From Streptomyces sp. LX-29 (GTDB lineage: Bacteria; Actinomycetota; Actinomycetes; Streptomycetales; Streptomycetaceae): 64,000 bases of DNA. Under the pieces are notes generated by a model, which was not told where the DNA came from, made no database searches, and worked only from the letters and a program-made list of their open reading frames with translations. The DNA lies in assembly GCF_029541745.1 (NCBI RefSeq), contig NZ_CP089746.1:3915559-3979558 (forward strand). The letters run 5' to 3'. Shown here in pieces: positions 8,077 through 17,118 of the stretch; position 1 is the stretch's first letter, and each line of letters starts with the position of its first letter. Position numbers and translations under genes: made by a program.

Positions 8077-9231
8077 GTGACCGTGGACAGCCCTGCCGCG
8101 CGCAAGCCACGCCGCAGCAGCAGCAAGCGCGCCAGCAGCGCCAAGCAACGCCCGGCGGACGAACCCCAGCTCGTCCAGCTGCTGACCCCCGAAGGCAAGC
8201 GGGTCGAGCACCCGGACTACTCCATCGACCTGACCGCCGAAGAGCTGCGCGGGCTGTACCGGGACATGGTGCTCACCCGCCGTTTCGACGGCGAGGCCAC
8301 CACCCTCCAGCGCCAGGGCGAGCTGGGCCTGTGGGCCTCGCTGCTGGGCCAGGAGGCCGCGCAGATCGGCTCCGGCCGTGCGCTGCGCGACGACGACTAC
8401 GTCTTCCCGACCTACCGCGAACACGGCGTCGCCTGGTGTCGGGGGGTCGACCCGACCAATCTGCTGGGCATGTTCCGCGGCGTGAACCACGGCGGCTGGG
8501 ACCCCAACAGCAACAACTTCCACCTCTACACCATCGTGATCGGTTCGCAGACGCTGCACGCGACCGGATACGCGATGGGTGTGGCGAAGGACGGCGCGGA
8601 CTCCGCCGTCATCGCGTATTTCGGCGACGGTGCCTCCAGCCAGGGTGATGTGGCCGAGGCGTTCACCTTCTCCGCGGTCTACAACGCGCCGGTCGTGTTC
8701 TTCTGCCAGAACAACCAGTGGGCCATCTCCGAGCCCACCGAGCGGCAGACCCGCGTTCCGCTCTACCAGCGCGCCCAGGGCTTCGGCTTCCCCGGCGTCC
8801 GGGTCGACGGCAACGACGTCCTGGCCTGCCTCGCGGTCACCAGGGCCGCCCTGGAGCGGGCCCGCACCGGCCAGGGGCCGATGCTGATCGAGGCGTTCAC
8901 CTACCGGATGGGCGCCCACACCACCTCCGACGACCCCACCCGCTACCGCACCTCCGAGGAGCGGGAGCTGTGGGAGGCCAAGGACCCGATCCTGCGGCTG
9001 CGCACCCTGCTCACCGAGGAGGGCCACGCGGACGAGGCGTACTTCGCCGAGGTCGAGGCCGAGGCCGACGCGCTCGCCAAGCGGGTCCGGGAGGCCGTGC
9101 GGTCCATGCCGGACCCGGAGGACATGGCCATGTTCGACCACATCTACGCCGACGGTCACGCCCTGGTGGACGAGGAGCGCGCCGCCTACGCCGAGTACCA
9201 GGCTTCGTTCGTGACCGAGGAGGGCAACTGA
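8077..9231 (+). CDS. bkdA: Branched-chain 2-oxoacid dehydrogenase E1 alpha subunit
   Basis: A 384-residue E1 alpha subunit, which with E1 beta uses thiamine diphosphate to decarboxylate branched 2-oxoacids (from Val, Leu, Ile) and acylate the lipoyl group of E2. The ThDP motif runs from GDG (near residue 183, FGDGASSQG) to NNQWA. The phosphorylation-loop-like segment RMGAHTTSDDP(T)RYR is present. The N-terminal 25 residues are Lys/Arg/Ser-rich and variable. GTG 8077 is chosen because GGAGGA lies six bases before it; longer upstream reading is low-complexity. It is the first gene of bkdABC, and branched acyl-CoA made here primes iso/anteiso fatty acids and polyketides. A pyruvate or acetoin enzyme is a less likely alternative. 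Confidence 0.87.
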   Translation: MTVDSPAARKPRRSSSKRASSAKQRPADEPQLVQLLTPEGKRVEHPDYSIDLTAEELRGLYRDMVLTRRFDGEATTLQRQGELGLWASLLGQEAAQIGSGRALRDDDYVFPTYREHGVAWCRGVDPTNLLGMFRGVNHGGWDPNSNNFHLYTIVIGSQTLHATGYAMGVAKDGADSAVIAYFGDGASSQGDVAEAFTFSAVYNAPVVFFCQNNQWAISEPTERQTRVPLYQRAQGFGFPGVRVDGNDVLACLAVTRAALERARTGQGPMLIEAFTYRMGAHTTSDDPTRYRTSEERELWEAKDPILRLRTLLTEEGHADEAYFAEVEAEADALAKRVREAVRSMPDPEDMAMFDHIYADGHALVDEERAAYAEYQASFVTEEGN

Positions 9232-9232
9232 C

Positions 9233-10213
<981 letters not shown>

Positions 10214-10230
10214 AGGGCTTGAGGAGAGTC

Positions 10231-11649
10231 GTGACCATGGCTGCAACCGATCAGCGCTTCCGCGAGTTCAAGATGCCCGACGTGGGCGAGGGGCTCACCG
10301 AGGCCGAGATCCTCAAGTGGTACGTCGCCCCGGGCGACACGGTGTCGGACGGTCAGGTGGTCTGCGAGGTCGAGACCGCCAAGGCCGCCGTCGAACTGCC
10401 CATCCCCTACGACGGCGTGGTGCACGAGCTGCGCTTCGGCGAGGGCGTCACGGTGGACGTCGGTACGGTGATCATCACCGTGGACACGGGGGCGTCCGAG
10501 GGCGAGCCGGCACCGGCCCCCGCGGCCGCCGCCTCCACCGCTTCCACCCCCTCCACCGAGGACGAGGAGCCCCAGGGCCGTCAGGCGGTGCTCGTCGGCT
10601 ACGGCGCCGCCCCGTCCTCCACCAAGCGCCGCCCGCGCAAGCCGCGCCCGGGCCAGCCGGTCCCGGCGCAGCCGAACCCCGCGGCGGCGGCCCTCCAGGG
10701 GGAGCTCAACGGCCATGTCGGCGTGCCGTTGCCGACCGCCTCCGCCTTCGCGGCCCCCACCACCGCCCGGCCGCTGGCCAAGCCCCCGGTCCGCAAGCTC
10801 GCCAAGGACCTGGGCATCGACCTGACCACGGTCACCCCGACCGGCCCGGACGGCACCATCACCCGCGAGGACGTCCACAAGGCGGCCGCGCCCGTGGCCC
10901 CGGTCGCCGAGCCGGTGGCGGAGCCCGTCGCGGAGGTCCCGGCCGGCGCCCGCGAGCGTCGCGTCCCCGTCAAGGGCGTACGGAAGGCCACCGCCCAGGC
11001 GATGGTCGCCAGCGCCTTCACCGCCCCGCACGTCACGGAGTTCATCACCGTCGACGTCACCCGCACCATGAAGCTCGTGGCGGAGCTCAAGCAGGACCCG
11101 GACCTGGCCGGGCTGCGCATCAACCCGCTGCTGCTGGTCGCCAAGGCGCTGCTGCTCGCCATCCGGCGCAACCCGGAGATCAGCGCCGCCTGGGACGAGG
11201 CCGCGCAGGAGATCGTCTACAAGGACTACGTCAACCTCGGCATCGCGGCCGCCACGCCGCGCGGTCTGATCGTCCCGAACATCAAGGACGCGGGCGCCAA
11301 GACCCTCCCCGAGCTGGCGACGGCCCTGGCCGACCTGGTCGCGACCGCCCGCGAGGGCAAGACCAGCCCGGCGGACATGTCCGGCGGCACGGTCACCATC
11401 ACCAACGTCGGCGTCTTCGGCGTCGACACCGGCACCCCCATCCTCAACCCCGGCGAGTCGGCGATCCTCGCTGTCGGAGCCATCAAGCTCCAACCGTGGG
11501 TCCACAAGGGCAAGGTCAAGCCGCGCCAGGTGACCACCCTCGCCCTCTCCTTCGACCACCGCCTGGTCGACGGCGAACTGGGCTCCAAGGTCCTCGCCGA
11601 CACGGCGGCCATCCTGGAGAACCCGAAGCGGCTCATCACCTGGGGCTGA
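10231..11649 (+). CDS. bkdC: Branched-chain 2-oxoacid dehydrogenase E2 (dihydrolipoyl acyltransferase)
   Basis: A 472-residue E2 core subunit. It has one lipoyl domain (about 10-88) with lipoyl lysine K51 in VETAKAAVE, an Ala/Pro-rich linker, a peripheral-subunit-binding domain (about 185-220; PPVRKLAKDLGIDL) and the catalytic acyltransferase domain with the H-x-x-x-D-G motif DHRLVDG near the C terminus. GAGGAGAG precedes GTG 10231 by about five bases; ATG 10237 is the alternative start. It follows bkdB by 17 bases. No dihydrolipoyl dehydrogenase (E3) gene follows, so E3 must be supplied from elsewhere in the genome. A strong hairpin ends the operon 14 bases after the stop. Confidence 0.9.
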   Translation: MTMAATDQRFREFKMPDVGEGLTEAEILKWYVAPGDTVSDGQVVCEVETAKAAVELPIPYDGVVHELRFGEGVTVDVGTVIITVDTGASEGEPAPAPAAAASTASTPSTEDEEPQGRQAVLVGYGAAPSSTKRRPRKPRPGQPVPAQPNPAAAALQGELNGHVGVPLPTASAFAAPTTARPLAKPPVRKLAKDLGIDLTTVTPTGPDGTITREDVHKAAAPVAPVAEPVAEPVAEVPAGARERRVPVKGVRKATAQAMVASAFTAPHVTEFITVDVTRTMKLVAELKQDPDLAGLRINPLLLVAKALLLAIRRNPEISAAWDEAAQEIVYKDYVNLGIAAATPRGLIVPNIKDAGAKTLPELATALADLVATAREGKTSPADMSGGTVTITNVGVFGVDTGTPILNPGESAILAVGAIKLQPWVHKGKVKPRQVTTLALSFDHRLVDGELGSKVLADTAAILENPKRLITWG

Positions 11650-11663
11650 TCCCGTCACATCAT

Positions 11664-11705
11664 GACCGGCCGGGCCAGGAGCAAGGCGTCCTGGCCCGGC
11701 CGGTC
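11664..11705 (+). terminator. Terminator of the bkd operon
   Basis: A perfect 17-bp stem (11664-11680 with 11689-11705; arms GACCGGCCGGGCCAGGA and its complement) has an 8-base loop and lies 14 bases after bkdC. The segment 11706-11826 that follows shows nothing recognisable. Confidence 0.85.
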
Positions 11706-11826
11706 GTGTCTCGCCGGCCACCGCTCATACCGGAGGAACGCGTCCGTCCCGACCGGCCACCGGGTCGACCGGAACGACCGTACGGTCCAGGGCGCCTCCA
11801 CCGTGTGGGAACTCCTTCTTAGACGC

Positions 11827-12171
11827 TTACACCGTGGGGGCGAGGAGCGTGAGTCGTAGTACGGCGGCGACGGCCATCAGCCCGGGAATCGCGCACCACC
11901 ACGCACGCAGCCAGCCCGTCGCGGTGAAGAACAGAGTGGGAAGCGAGAGCAGCACGCAGGCCCCAAGCGCCATGCCCGAGGCGAGCTGGGAATGGAAGAC
12001 GGCTTCTTTGTCCCACGGTCCGGATGGCTCGACCTCGTATGCGACGAAGGTGAAGTAGCCGATCACGAGGTTACAAGGAATGAGGATGGCGATGCATACC
12101 GCCGTGCGGAGCCAGGCGTGACTGGTCCGGGCTGGGCGGGTGTGCGGCCTCTCCGTGCTGCCGTTGCTCAT
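11827..12171 (-). CDS. Small three-helix membrane protein, coupled to the lysozyme-like gene
   Basis: A 114-residue protein with three predicted membrane helices (about residues 22-44, 66-85, 88-110) and a short polar N terminus. I recognise no family. Its ATG overlaps the stop of the upstream gene by four bases (ATGA), so it is translationally coupled to the lysozyme-like protein. In that position an immunity-like or anchoring role for the lysozyme-like product is plausible, but this rests on context alone. Codon use is somewhat less GC-saturated than in the bkd genes, as in the rest of this trio. Confidence 0.62.
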   Translation of the reverse strand: MSNGSTERPHTRPARTSHAWLRTAVCIAILIPCNLVIGYFTFVAYEVEPSGPWDKEAVFHSQLASGMALGACVLLSLPTLFFTATGWLRAWWCAIPGLMAVAAVLRLTLLAPTV

Positions 12172-13481
12172 TTCAGGGCGCCCTTGGCTTGGTCCAGTTT
12201 GCTGTTGAAGCCCCGACCGTAGGCTTGGGCGTCATCGCCGGCGTAGTAAGGGCCGCCGTTGTAGCGCGCGGCGAGATCCTGCATCTGCTCGCGGGTCATC
12301 TCGTTCGGTGGAACGTCGGCGTACGGGCTTTCCGCTTTGAGTTGGGCCAGGTACTCGGCGGCGATGAATATGTTCTGTGCCGGGTCACGAGCCGCCTTGT
12401 AGACCTGGACCCGTTCCTGCTCACTCATGTCGGTGGGGTCGTAGCCCAGCACCTCGGCGGCACGTCGGACCTGGATGGCTATGGGCCCCACTGAGGTCTT
12501 GTCCGCGTCGCCGGGAATTTCGGGATACAGGGCACGCCACTTGAATACCTGAGCGTCTAGCCAGGAGGGTTGTCCTTCAACTTCCTGCCAAGCGATGCCG
12601 GCGAGCATCTCAGGCGGAAGTCCCGAGTCCTGCGCGGCAGCCTGGATGAGCGCTTTGTTGCCGGAGATGTAGTCACGACGGTTGTCGTCGGAATCCGACC
12701 GCCACATGAGGTAGTGACCCTGTGCCTCCGGTAGCCCGGCCACCCGCATCTGGATCTGGTACAGCTTCTCGTTGACCCCCTTGTTCTGGTTGTCCATGGG
12801 GAAGTAGTCCGTCTTGGTGCCCGAGCCGGACAGCTGCACGTTCGGGTCGCGGCTTGCCTCCTTCGCCTCGCCGCGCAGGATGCCCAGGCCCTTCAGGATC
12901 TGCTCCGAGTCGCCGAAGTCGCCCCGGAAGTCGGGCAGGTCCCGCTTGGCCGCCTTGACCGCTGCCACGCAGGTGCTGCGCGCTTCGGACTCCACGCGCA
13001 GGGCGTCGCCGTAGTGCGTCTTGGTCTGGCTGTAGTAGGTGGCGGCTTTCTCCCGGACCTCGCCGGCTATGCCTCCGATCTCAAGCCACCGCCAGGCATC
13101 CTCGGAGTCCCGTACCGCCTCCCACTGGCGCAGCGGCTCGCTGGCTCCGTCGGCTTCGCCGGGCATGATCTCGACGAGTTTCGCTTCGGTGGTCTTGCCG
13201 CTCGTGTAGTGCTCCTGGGCGACGGCGTCGGCGTAGGTCGCCAGGGCCGTGGCCACCTTGCGGAAGCCCTGCGACAAGGCGTCGGCGAGGTCCTTGGCCT
13301 CCTTGAGCCGATGGACGTAGAGGTCCTTGGCCTCGCTGCGCCAGTCGGTCCCTTCGGCCTTCAGGAAGGCGCTGTCGGTGGACTCGATCAGGTCGTGGAG
13401 TCGCCGGAACTCCTGGCTGTTGCGCTCGATGAGGACTGGATTGGAGTGCTCAAGAAACTCCACTGATTCACGGTATGCCAC
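12168..13481 (-). CDS. Putative type VII-secreted protein: helical ESX-like N terminus, lysozyme-like C terminus
   Basis: A 437-residue protein. The N-terminal half (about 1-220) is almost all helix, with a WXG-like turn (GTDWRSEAKDLY) followed by long amphipathic helices, as in actinobacterial type VII cargo N-domains. The C-terminal 160 residues resemble the lysozyme/lytic transglycosylase fold. LPPEMLAGIAWQEVEGQ carries a candidate catalytic Glu, then come TSVGPIAIQVRRA, DPAQNIFIAAEYLAQL and AARYNGGPYYAG in the order expected for SLT-type enzymes. There is no Sec signal peptide. It lies 6 bases after a small EspC-like gene and overlaps the membrane protein gene downstream. Peptidoglycan cleavage outside the membrane is inferred; the family match is by eye. 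Confidence 0.6.
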   Translation of the reverse strand: MAYRESVEFLEHSNPVLIERNSQEFRRLHDLIESTDSAFLKAEGTDWRSEAKDLYVHRLKEAKDLADALSQGFRKVATALATYADAVAQEHYTSGKTTEAKLVEIMPGEADGASEPLRQWEAVRDSEDAWRWLEIGGIAGEVREKAATYYSQTKTHYGDALRVESEARSTCVAAVKAAKRDLPDFRGDFGDSEQILKGLGILRGEAKEASRDPNVQLSGSGTKTDYFPMDNQNKGVNEKLYQIQMRVAGLPEAQGHYLMWRSDSDDNRRDYISGNKALIQAAAQDSGLPPEMLAGIAWQEVEGQPSWLDAQVFKWRALYPEIPGDADKTSVGPIAIQVRRAAEVLGYDPTDMSEQERVQVYKAARDPAQNIFIAAEYLAQLKAESPYADVPPNEMTREQMQDLAARYNGGPYYAGDDAQAYGRGFNSKLDQAKGALK

Positions 13482-13487
13482 AGCGGA

Positions 13488-13919
13488 TCACCGATCCTCG
13501 GAGGCGACGAGACGGCCGTGTTTGAGGATCGCCTCCATGCTCTTGCGGGCAGCGAGGTCGGTCTCGGTGTAGTCGTTGCCGGCTGCGGACAGCTTCGTGG
13601 AGAGCGCCGCCAGCAGTAGCACCATGTCCTCGTACTGGTCCTTGGCGAAGTCGGCGAACGACCAGACGGTTCCGGCTATCTCGTAGTGCGACCGCGGCAC
13701 ACGGCACAATGTCGCGTTCTCGCCGTCCATTCGGCCTTCGTAGAGCAGGCCAGCGATCTCGACGAGCAGGTGCGAGCTTCCGTTGATGGAAGCGGCATTC
13801 GCCGTGAATCCATCATCAGACGTGGTCGACTGGCCTTCGTGGGAGACACCGTCGGCGTGGTTCAACTGCATCTGCCCGGACCCTGCCTCGGCTATGGCTG
13901 GATCTCCGTCGTAGGACAA
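13488..13919 (-). CDS. EspC/WXG100-like small protein with YxxxD motif
   Basis: A 143-residue protein. The last 60 residues form an EspC-like helical hairpin, ending with GNDYTETDLAARKSMEAI. YTETD fits the general type VII export signal Y-x-x-x-D/E, placed after the helical pair as expected. The middle part (MDGENATLCRVPRSHYEIAGTVW) resembles no domain I know. I choose TTG 13919 as start because AGGGGGGAA lies just before it; the longer ATG reading to 14042 is Pro/Arg-rich and not convincing. It is the first gene of the trio and could be the secretion partner or chaperone for the lysozyme-like protein six bases downstream. Confidence 0.6.
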   Translation of the reverse strand: MSYDGDPAIAEAGSGQMQLNHADGVSHEGQSTTSDDGFTANAASINGSSHLLVEIAGLLYEGRMDGENATLCRVPRSHYEIAGTVWSFADFAKDQYEDMVLLLAALSTKLSAAGNDYTETDLAARKSMEAILKHGRLVASEDR

Positions 13920-14066
13920 GGTTCCCCCCTCTTCCCTTGGCGCAACAGCCCCCGAATGATGGCACGGGCACGGGGCACGGGTTGTCGAGCCATCGCGTTG
14001 TGGCCGGAATGCGTGGGGCGGCTCAGCGGCGTTGGGCGGCATGCGGATCGGCCGGGTGCACGTATC

Positions 14067-14451
14067 GTCTCGCGCCTCCGGCGCAGAGCGGGCAGCAGCG
14101 GAGGGGGAGGGGCGGGCTCAGCACCATCGCCGGCTGCGGGGTGGTGCTCGGTGACCGGTGGATGAGAGGCAGGGCGGGGCGGCGGGGGAGCTTCCGGTTT
14201 CCGCCGGACTCAGAACACCCCCTCAGAGTTGCTTGACCAAGAGCAAGTATCCAGTTAAGCGATTCTGAGAAGGGGTACCGCAGTCGTCGCGGATCAGCGG
14301 ATGAGATGGATCAGACGGGCGATCTCGGGCACCGGTGCCGTGCCGCTGCCGGTGGGTGCCGTCACCTTCCACCGGGCCGCCGGGCGGCGATGGTGCTGAG
14401 CCCGCCTCGTTCCTCGCCGCTGCTGCCCGTTCTGCGCCGCAGGCGCGAGAC
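14067..14451. repeat. Long imperfect inverted repeat
   Basis: About 65 bp at 14067-14131 recurs as its reverse complement at 14385-14451 with roughly eight differences. The outer end reads GTCTCGCGCC(T/G)... on the left and ...GGCGCGAGAC on the right; the inner end has the shared 22-mer starting CGGCGATGGTGCTGAG. Weaker pairing extends about 25 bp further inward. The 250 bp between the arms hold no gene, only an AT-richer patch. It fills the 745-bp gap between the type VII-like trio and rppA, and could be a non-autonomous mobile element remnant. Confidence 0.7.
14233..14261 (+). promoter_or_regulatory. Possible sigma-70-type promoter inside the inverted repeat
   Basis: TTGACC (14233-14238) is separated by 17 bp from TAAGCG (14256-14261) in the only AT-rich patch between 13.9 and 14.6 kb. 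It points toward rppA, 400 bp away. The fit to the -35 box is good and to the -10 box only fair. Confidence 0.3.
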
Positions 14452-14664
14452 GAAAGCCGCACCCGGCAGGGCTGAATGCCGCCCCGCGGTGCGTCGCCGG
14501 AAGGCAGTGCGCAGGGCAGTGCGCAAGGCACTGCCCTTCCGGGCGGTGCGGTCGGCGGGGTCGCTCGTACGGACGTACACCGCAGGCGGGCCGCCCGAGG
14601 CCGTGGTGCCATCGGGTTACAGCCCAGGGGACATGCCCTTGGCCAGGCGCGAAGGATGCGAACC

Positions 14665-15726
14665 GTGGCGGTCTTGTGCAGGCCAGCGGTGGCGGTGCCG
14701 GAGCACGTCGTCACCCTGGACGAAACCCTCGAACTGGCCAGTCGAATACATGCGGACCATCCGCATCTACCGCTGGTACTGCGGCTCATCGAGCACACGG
14801 GGGTGTGTGAGCGTCACATCATCCGGCCGATGGCCGAGACCCTGGAGCACCCGGGTTTCGAGACCCGGAACCGGTTGTACGAGGAGCACGCGAAGAAGCG
14901 GGTGCCGGACGTGATCCGGCAGGCGCTGGCCAACGCGGAGCTGGAGACGGAGGACATCGACCTGATCGTCTACGTCTCGTGTACCGGCTTCATGATGCCG
15001 TCGATGACGGCGTGGTTGATCAACGCGATGGACTTCAAGCCGGTGACGCGACAGCTGCCCATCGCGCAGATGGGCTGTGCCGCCGGTGGGGCGGCGATCA
15101 ATCGGGCACATGACTTCTGCATGGCCTACCCGGACAAGAACGCGCTGATCGTGGCGTGTGAGTTCTGCTCGCTGTGCTACCAGCCGACGGACGTGGGCAT
15201 CGGGCAGCTGCTGTCGGACGGGCTGTTCGGCGACGGCATCGCGGCGGCGGTCATCAAGGGTGGGGAGACCGGGAGCGGGATCCGGCTGGAGCGGAACGGC
15301 TCGCACCTGGTGCCGGGGACCGAGGACTGGATCAGCTACGCGATCAAGGCCACCGGCTTCCACTTCCAGTTGGACAAGCGGGTGCCGGGGACGATGGAGC
15401 AGCTCGCCCCGGTGCTGCGGGAGTTGATGGAAGGCCATGGCTGGGACGCCTCCGGGCTGGACTTCTACATCGTGCACGCGGGCGGCCCCCGGCTCCTGGA
15501 CGACCTGGTCAAGTTCCTGGACGTGCCGCCGGAGGTGTTCCGGCACAGCAAGGCGACGCTGACCGAGTACGGCAACATCGCCAGCGCGCTGGTGCTGGAC
15601 GCGCTGGACCGGCTCTTCGAGGAGGGCTCGATGAAGCACTCCGCGCGCGGCATCATCGCGGGCTTCGGGCCGGGGATCACCGCCGAGATGACGATCGGCA
15701 CCTGGCAGGAGAACGGCCACCGCTGA
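14665..15726 (+). CDS. rppA: Type III polyketide synthase, 1,3,6,8-tetrahydroxynaphthalene synthase
   Basis: A 353-residue chalcone-synthase-fold enzyme close to S. griseus RppA. It condenses five malonyl-CoA into 1,3,6,8-tetrahydroxynaphthalene, which oxidises to flaviolin. From GTG 14665 the catalytic cysteine in MGCAAGGAA is C138, the same number as in RppA, and the protein begins like RppA (VAVLCRP). GAAGG lies nine bases ahead; ATG 14656 would give three more residues but sits directly on that site. The other triad residues lie in FYIVHAGGPR (His) and EYGNIASAL (Asn). A CYP158-like P450 follows 93 bases downstream, a pairing known from other Streptomyces. Confidence 0.92.
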   Translation: MAVLCRPAVAVPEHVVTLDETLELASRIHADHPHLPLVLRLIEHTGVCERHIIRPMAETLEHPGFETRNRLYEEHAKKRVPDVIRQALANAELETEDIDLIVYVSCTGFMMPSMTAWLINAMDFKPVTRQLPIAQMGCAAGGAAINRAHDFCMAYPDKNALIVACEFCSLCYQPTDVGIGQLLSDGLFGDGIAAAVIKGGETGSGIRLERNGSHLVPGTEDWISYAIKATGFHFQLDKRVPGTMEQLAPVLRELMEGHGWDASGLDFYIVHAGGPRLLDDLVKFLDVPPEVFRHSKATLTEYGNIASALVLDALDRLFEEGSMKHSARGIIAGFGPGITAEMTIGTWQENGHR

Positions 15727-15819
15727 GGCGGCGGCTCCCGCGTCGCGCCCGTAGCCGTGCCGTACCGCACCCCGTACCGCCGTACCCGCCGCGTACCCGC
15801 CTAGTTTGGAGCACCCGTC

Positions 15820-17019
15820 ATGAAACCCGACGTCACGACCTGCCCCTTCGACTTCGCCCAGGGGCTGGAGTTCGACCCCACGCTGCGGCAGCTGATGGAG
15901 GAGGGCCCCATCGCCCGCATCCGGCTGCCGTACGGCGACGGCGAGGCATGGCTGGTCACCCGGTACGAGGACGTGCGGACGGTCACCACCGACCGCCGGT
16001 TCAGCCGGAACGCGGTCGTGGGCCGGGACTACCCGCGGCTGACGCCGGAGCCCATCGTGCAGCCCGAAGCGATCAACGTGATGGACCCGCCCGCCAGCAG
16101 CCGGCTGCGCAGCCTGGTCTCCAAGGGCTTCGCGCCGCGCCATGTGGAGCGCATGCGGGAGCGCACCCAGCACGTGGTGAACGAGCTGCTGGACCGGATG
16201 GCGGAGCACGGCCCGCCCGCCGACCTGTTCAAGCACCTCGCGCAGCCGCTGCCCATGACGACGATCTGCGAGGTCCTCGACATTCCGGAGTCGGACCGTC
16301 CCACGCTGCGCTCCCACGCCTGGACGATGATGCGCATGGGCGCCGCGGGCAAGGAGGACGCCATCCGGGCCAAGGCCGAGCTGCGCGCCTATTTCGCCGA
16401 GGTGACCGCGGAGCGACGGGCGAACCCCGGGGACGACCTGATCAGCACCCTGGCCACGGCCCGTGACGGGGACGAGATCCTCGACGACGACGAACTGACC
16501 GTCATGGCCATGGTGTTGCTCATCACCGGCCAGGACACCACCACGTACGAGATCGGGAACATCTCGTACACCATGCTCACCCGGCCCGAGGTGCTCTCCG
16601 TGCTGCGCGACCGGCCGGAGAAGCGCGCGCAGGCGATCGAGGAGCTGCTGCGCTACATCCCGTTCCGCAAGGGCGTCGGCATTCCGCGGGTCGCTCTGGA
16701 GGACGTGGAGCTGGGTGGGGTGAGGATCCGCGCCGGCGACTTCGTGCACGTCTCCTACCTGGCCGCCAACCGGGACGGGGACAGGTTCGAGCGGCCCGAC
16801 GAGCTGGACCTGGAGCGGCCCTCGCAGCCGCACATGACCTTCGGCTGGGGAGGTCACCACTGTCTCGGCGCCCCGCTGGCCTCCCTGGAGTTCGAGGTCG
16901 CGATCGGCACCCTGCTGGACCGCTTCCCCGGCCTGAAGCTGGCCGTGGCGGAGGACGAGGTGCCCTGGAACACCAACTCGATCTGGCGCTACCCGTTGGA
17001 GCTGCCGGTCGCCTGGTGA
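15820..17019 (+). CDS. Cytochrome P450, CYP158A-like (flaviolin-coupling type)
   Basis: A 399-residue soluble bacterial P450. The oxygen-binding I-helix motif is LLITGQDTTTYE, the haem-ligand loop FGWGGHHCLG places the axial cysteine at C348, and ExxR is EELLRY with its Arg partner downstream. It resembles CYP158A enzymes, which couple flaviolin molecules into bi- and tri-flaviolin pigments. Its position right behind rppA supports that role. GGAG precedes ATG 15820 by about ten bases. No ferredoxin gene is adjacent, so electrons must come from redox partners elsewhere. A hairpin follows 32 bases after the stop. Confidence 0.85.
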   Translation: MKPDVTTCPFDFAQGLEFDPTLRQLMEEGPIARIRLPYGDGEAWLVTRYEDVRTVTTDRRFSRNAVVGRDYPRLTPEPIVQPEAINVMDPPASSRLRSLVSKGFAPRHVERMRERTQHVVNELLDRMAEHGPPADLFKHLAQPLPMTTICEVLDIPESDRPTLRSHAWTMMRMGAAGKEDAIRAKAELRAYFAEVTAERRANPGDDLISTLATARDGDEILDDDELTVMAMVLLITGQDTTTYEIGNISYTMLTRPEVLSVLRDRPEKRAQAIEELLRYIPFRKGVGIPRVALEDVELGGVRIRAGDFVHVSYLAANRDGDRFERPDELDLERPSQPHMTFGWGGHHCLGAPLASLEFEVAIGTLLDRFPGLKLAVAEDEVPWNTNSIWRYPLELPVAW

Positions 17020-17050
17020 GGGCCGAACTCCCGTCGAGGGAAGCGGCTTT

Positions 17051-17088
17051 GGGCAGGGCTCATCCCGGATCGCGGACGGGCCCTGCCC
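17051..17088 (+). terminator. Terminator after the P450 gene
   Basis: GGGCAGGGC (17051-17059) pairs perfectly with GCCCTGCCC (17080-17088) over a 20-base loop. It separates the rppA-P450 pair from the GntR gene. The perfect palindrome CACGTATACGTG (17088-17099) overlaps its end. Confidence 0.65.
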
Positions 17089-17099
17089 ACGTATACGTG
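17088..17099. promoter_or_regulatory. 12-bp palindrome before the GntR gene
   Basis: CACGTATACGTG is self-complementary and ends 20 bp before ATG 17119. Its position suggests an autoregulatory operator for the GntR-MFS pair; no binding data can be read from sequence. Confidence 0.4.
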
Positions 17100-17118
17100 T
17101 TGTATCTATGATGTGTTC

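Noticed and set aside
13920..14066. Coding extension of the EspC-like gene to ATG 14042
   Set aside because: The extra residues are Pro/Arg/His-rich, and TTG 13919 has a clear AGGGGGG ribosome site.
14362..14580. 72-codon open frame within the right arm of the inverted repeat
   Set aside because: It is Arg/Thr/Ala-rich, lacks a ribosome site and lies within repeat sequence.
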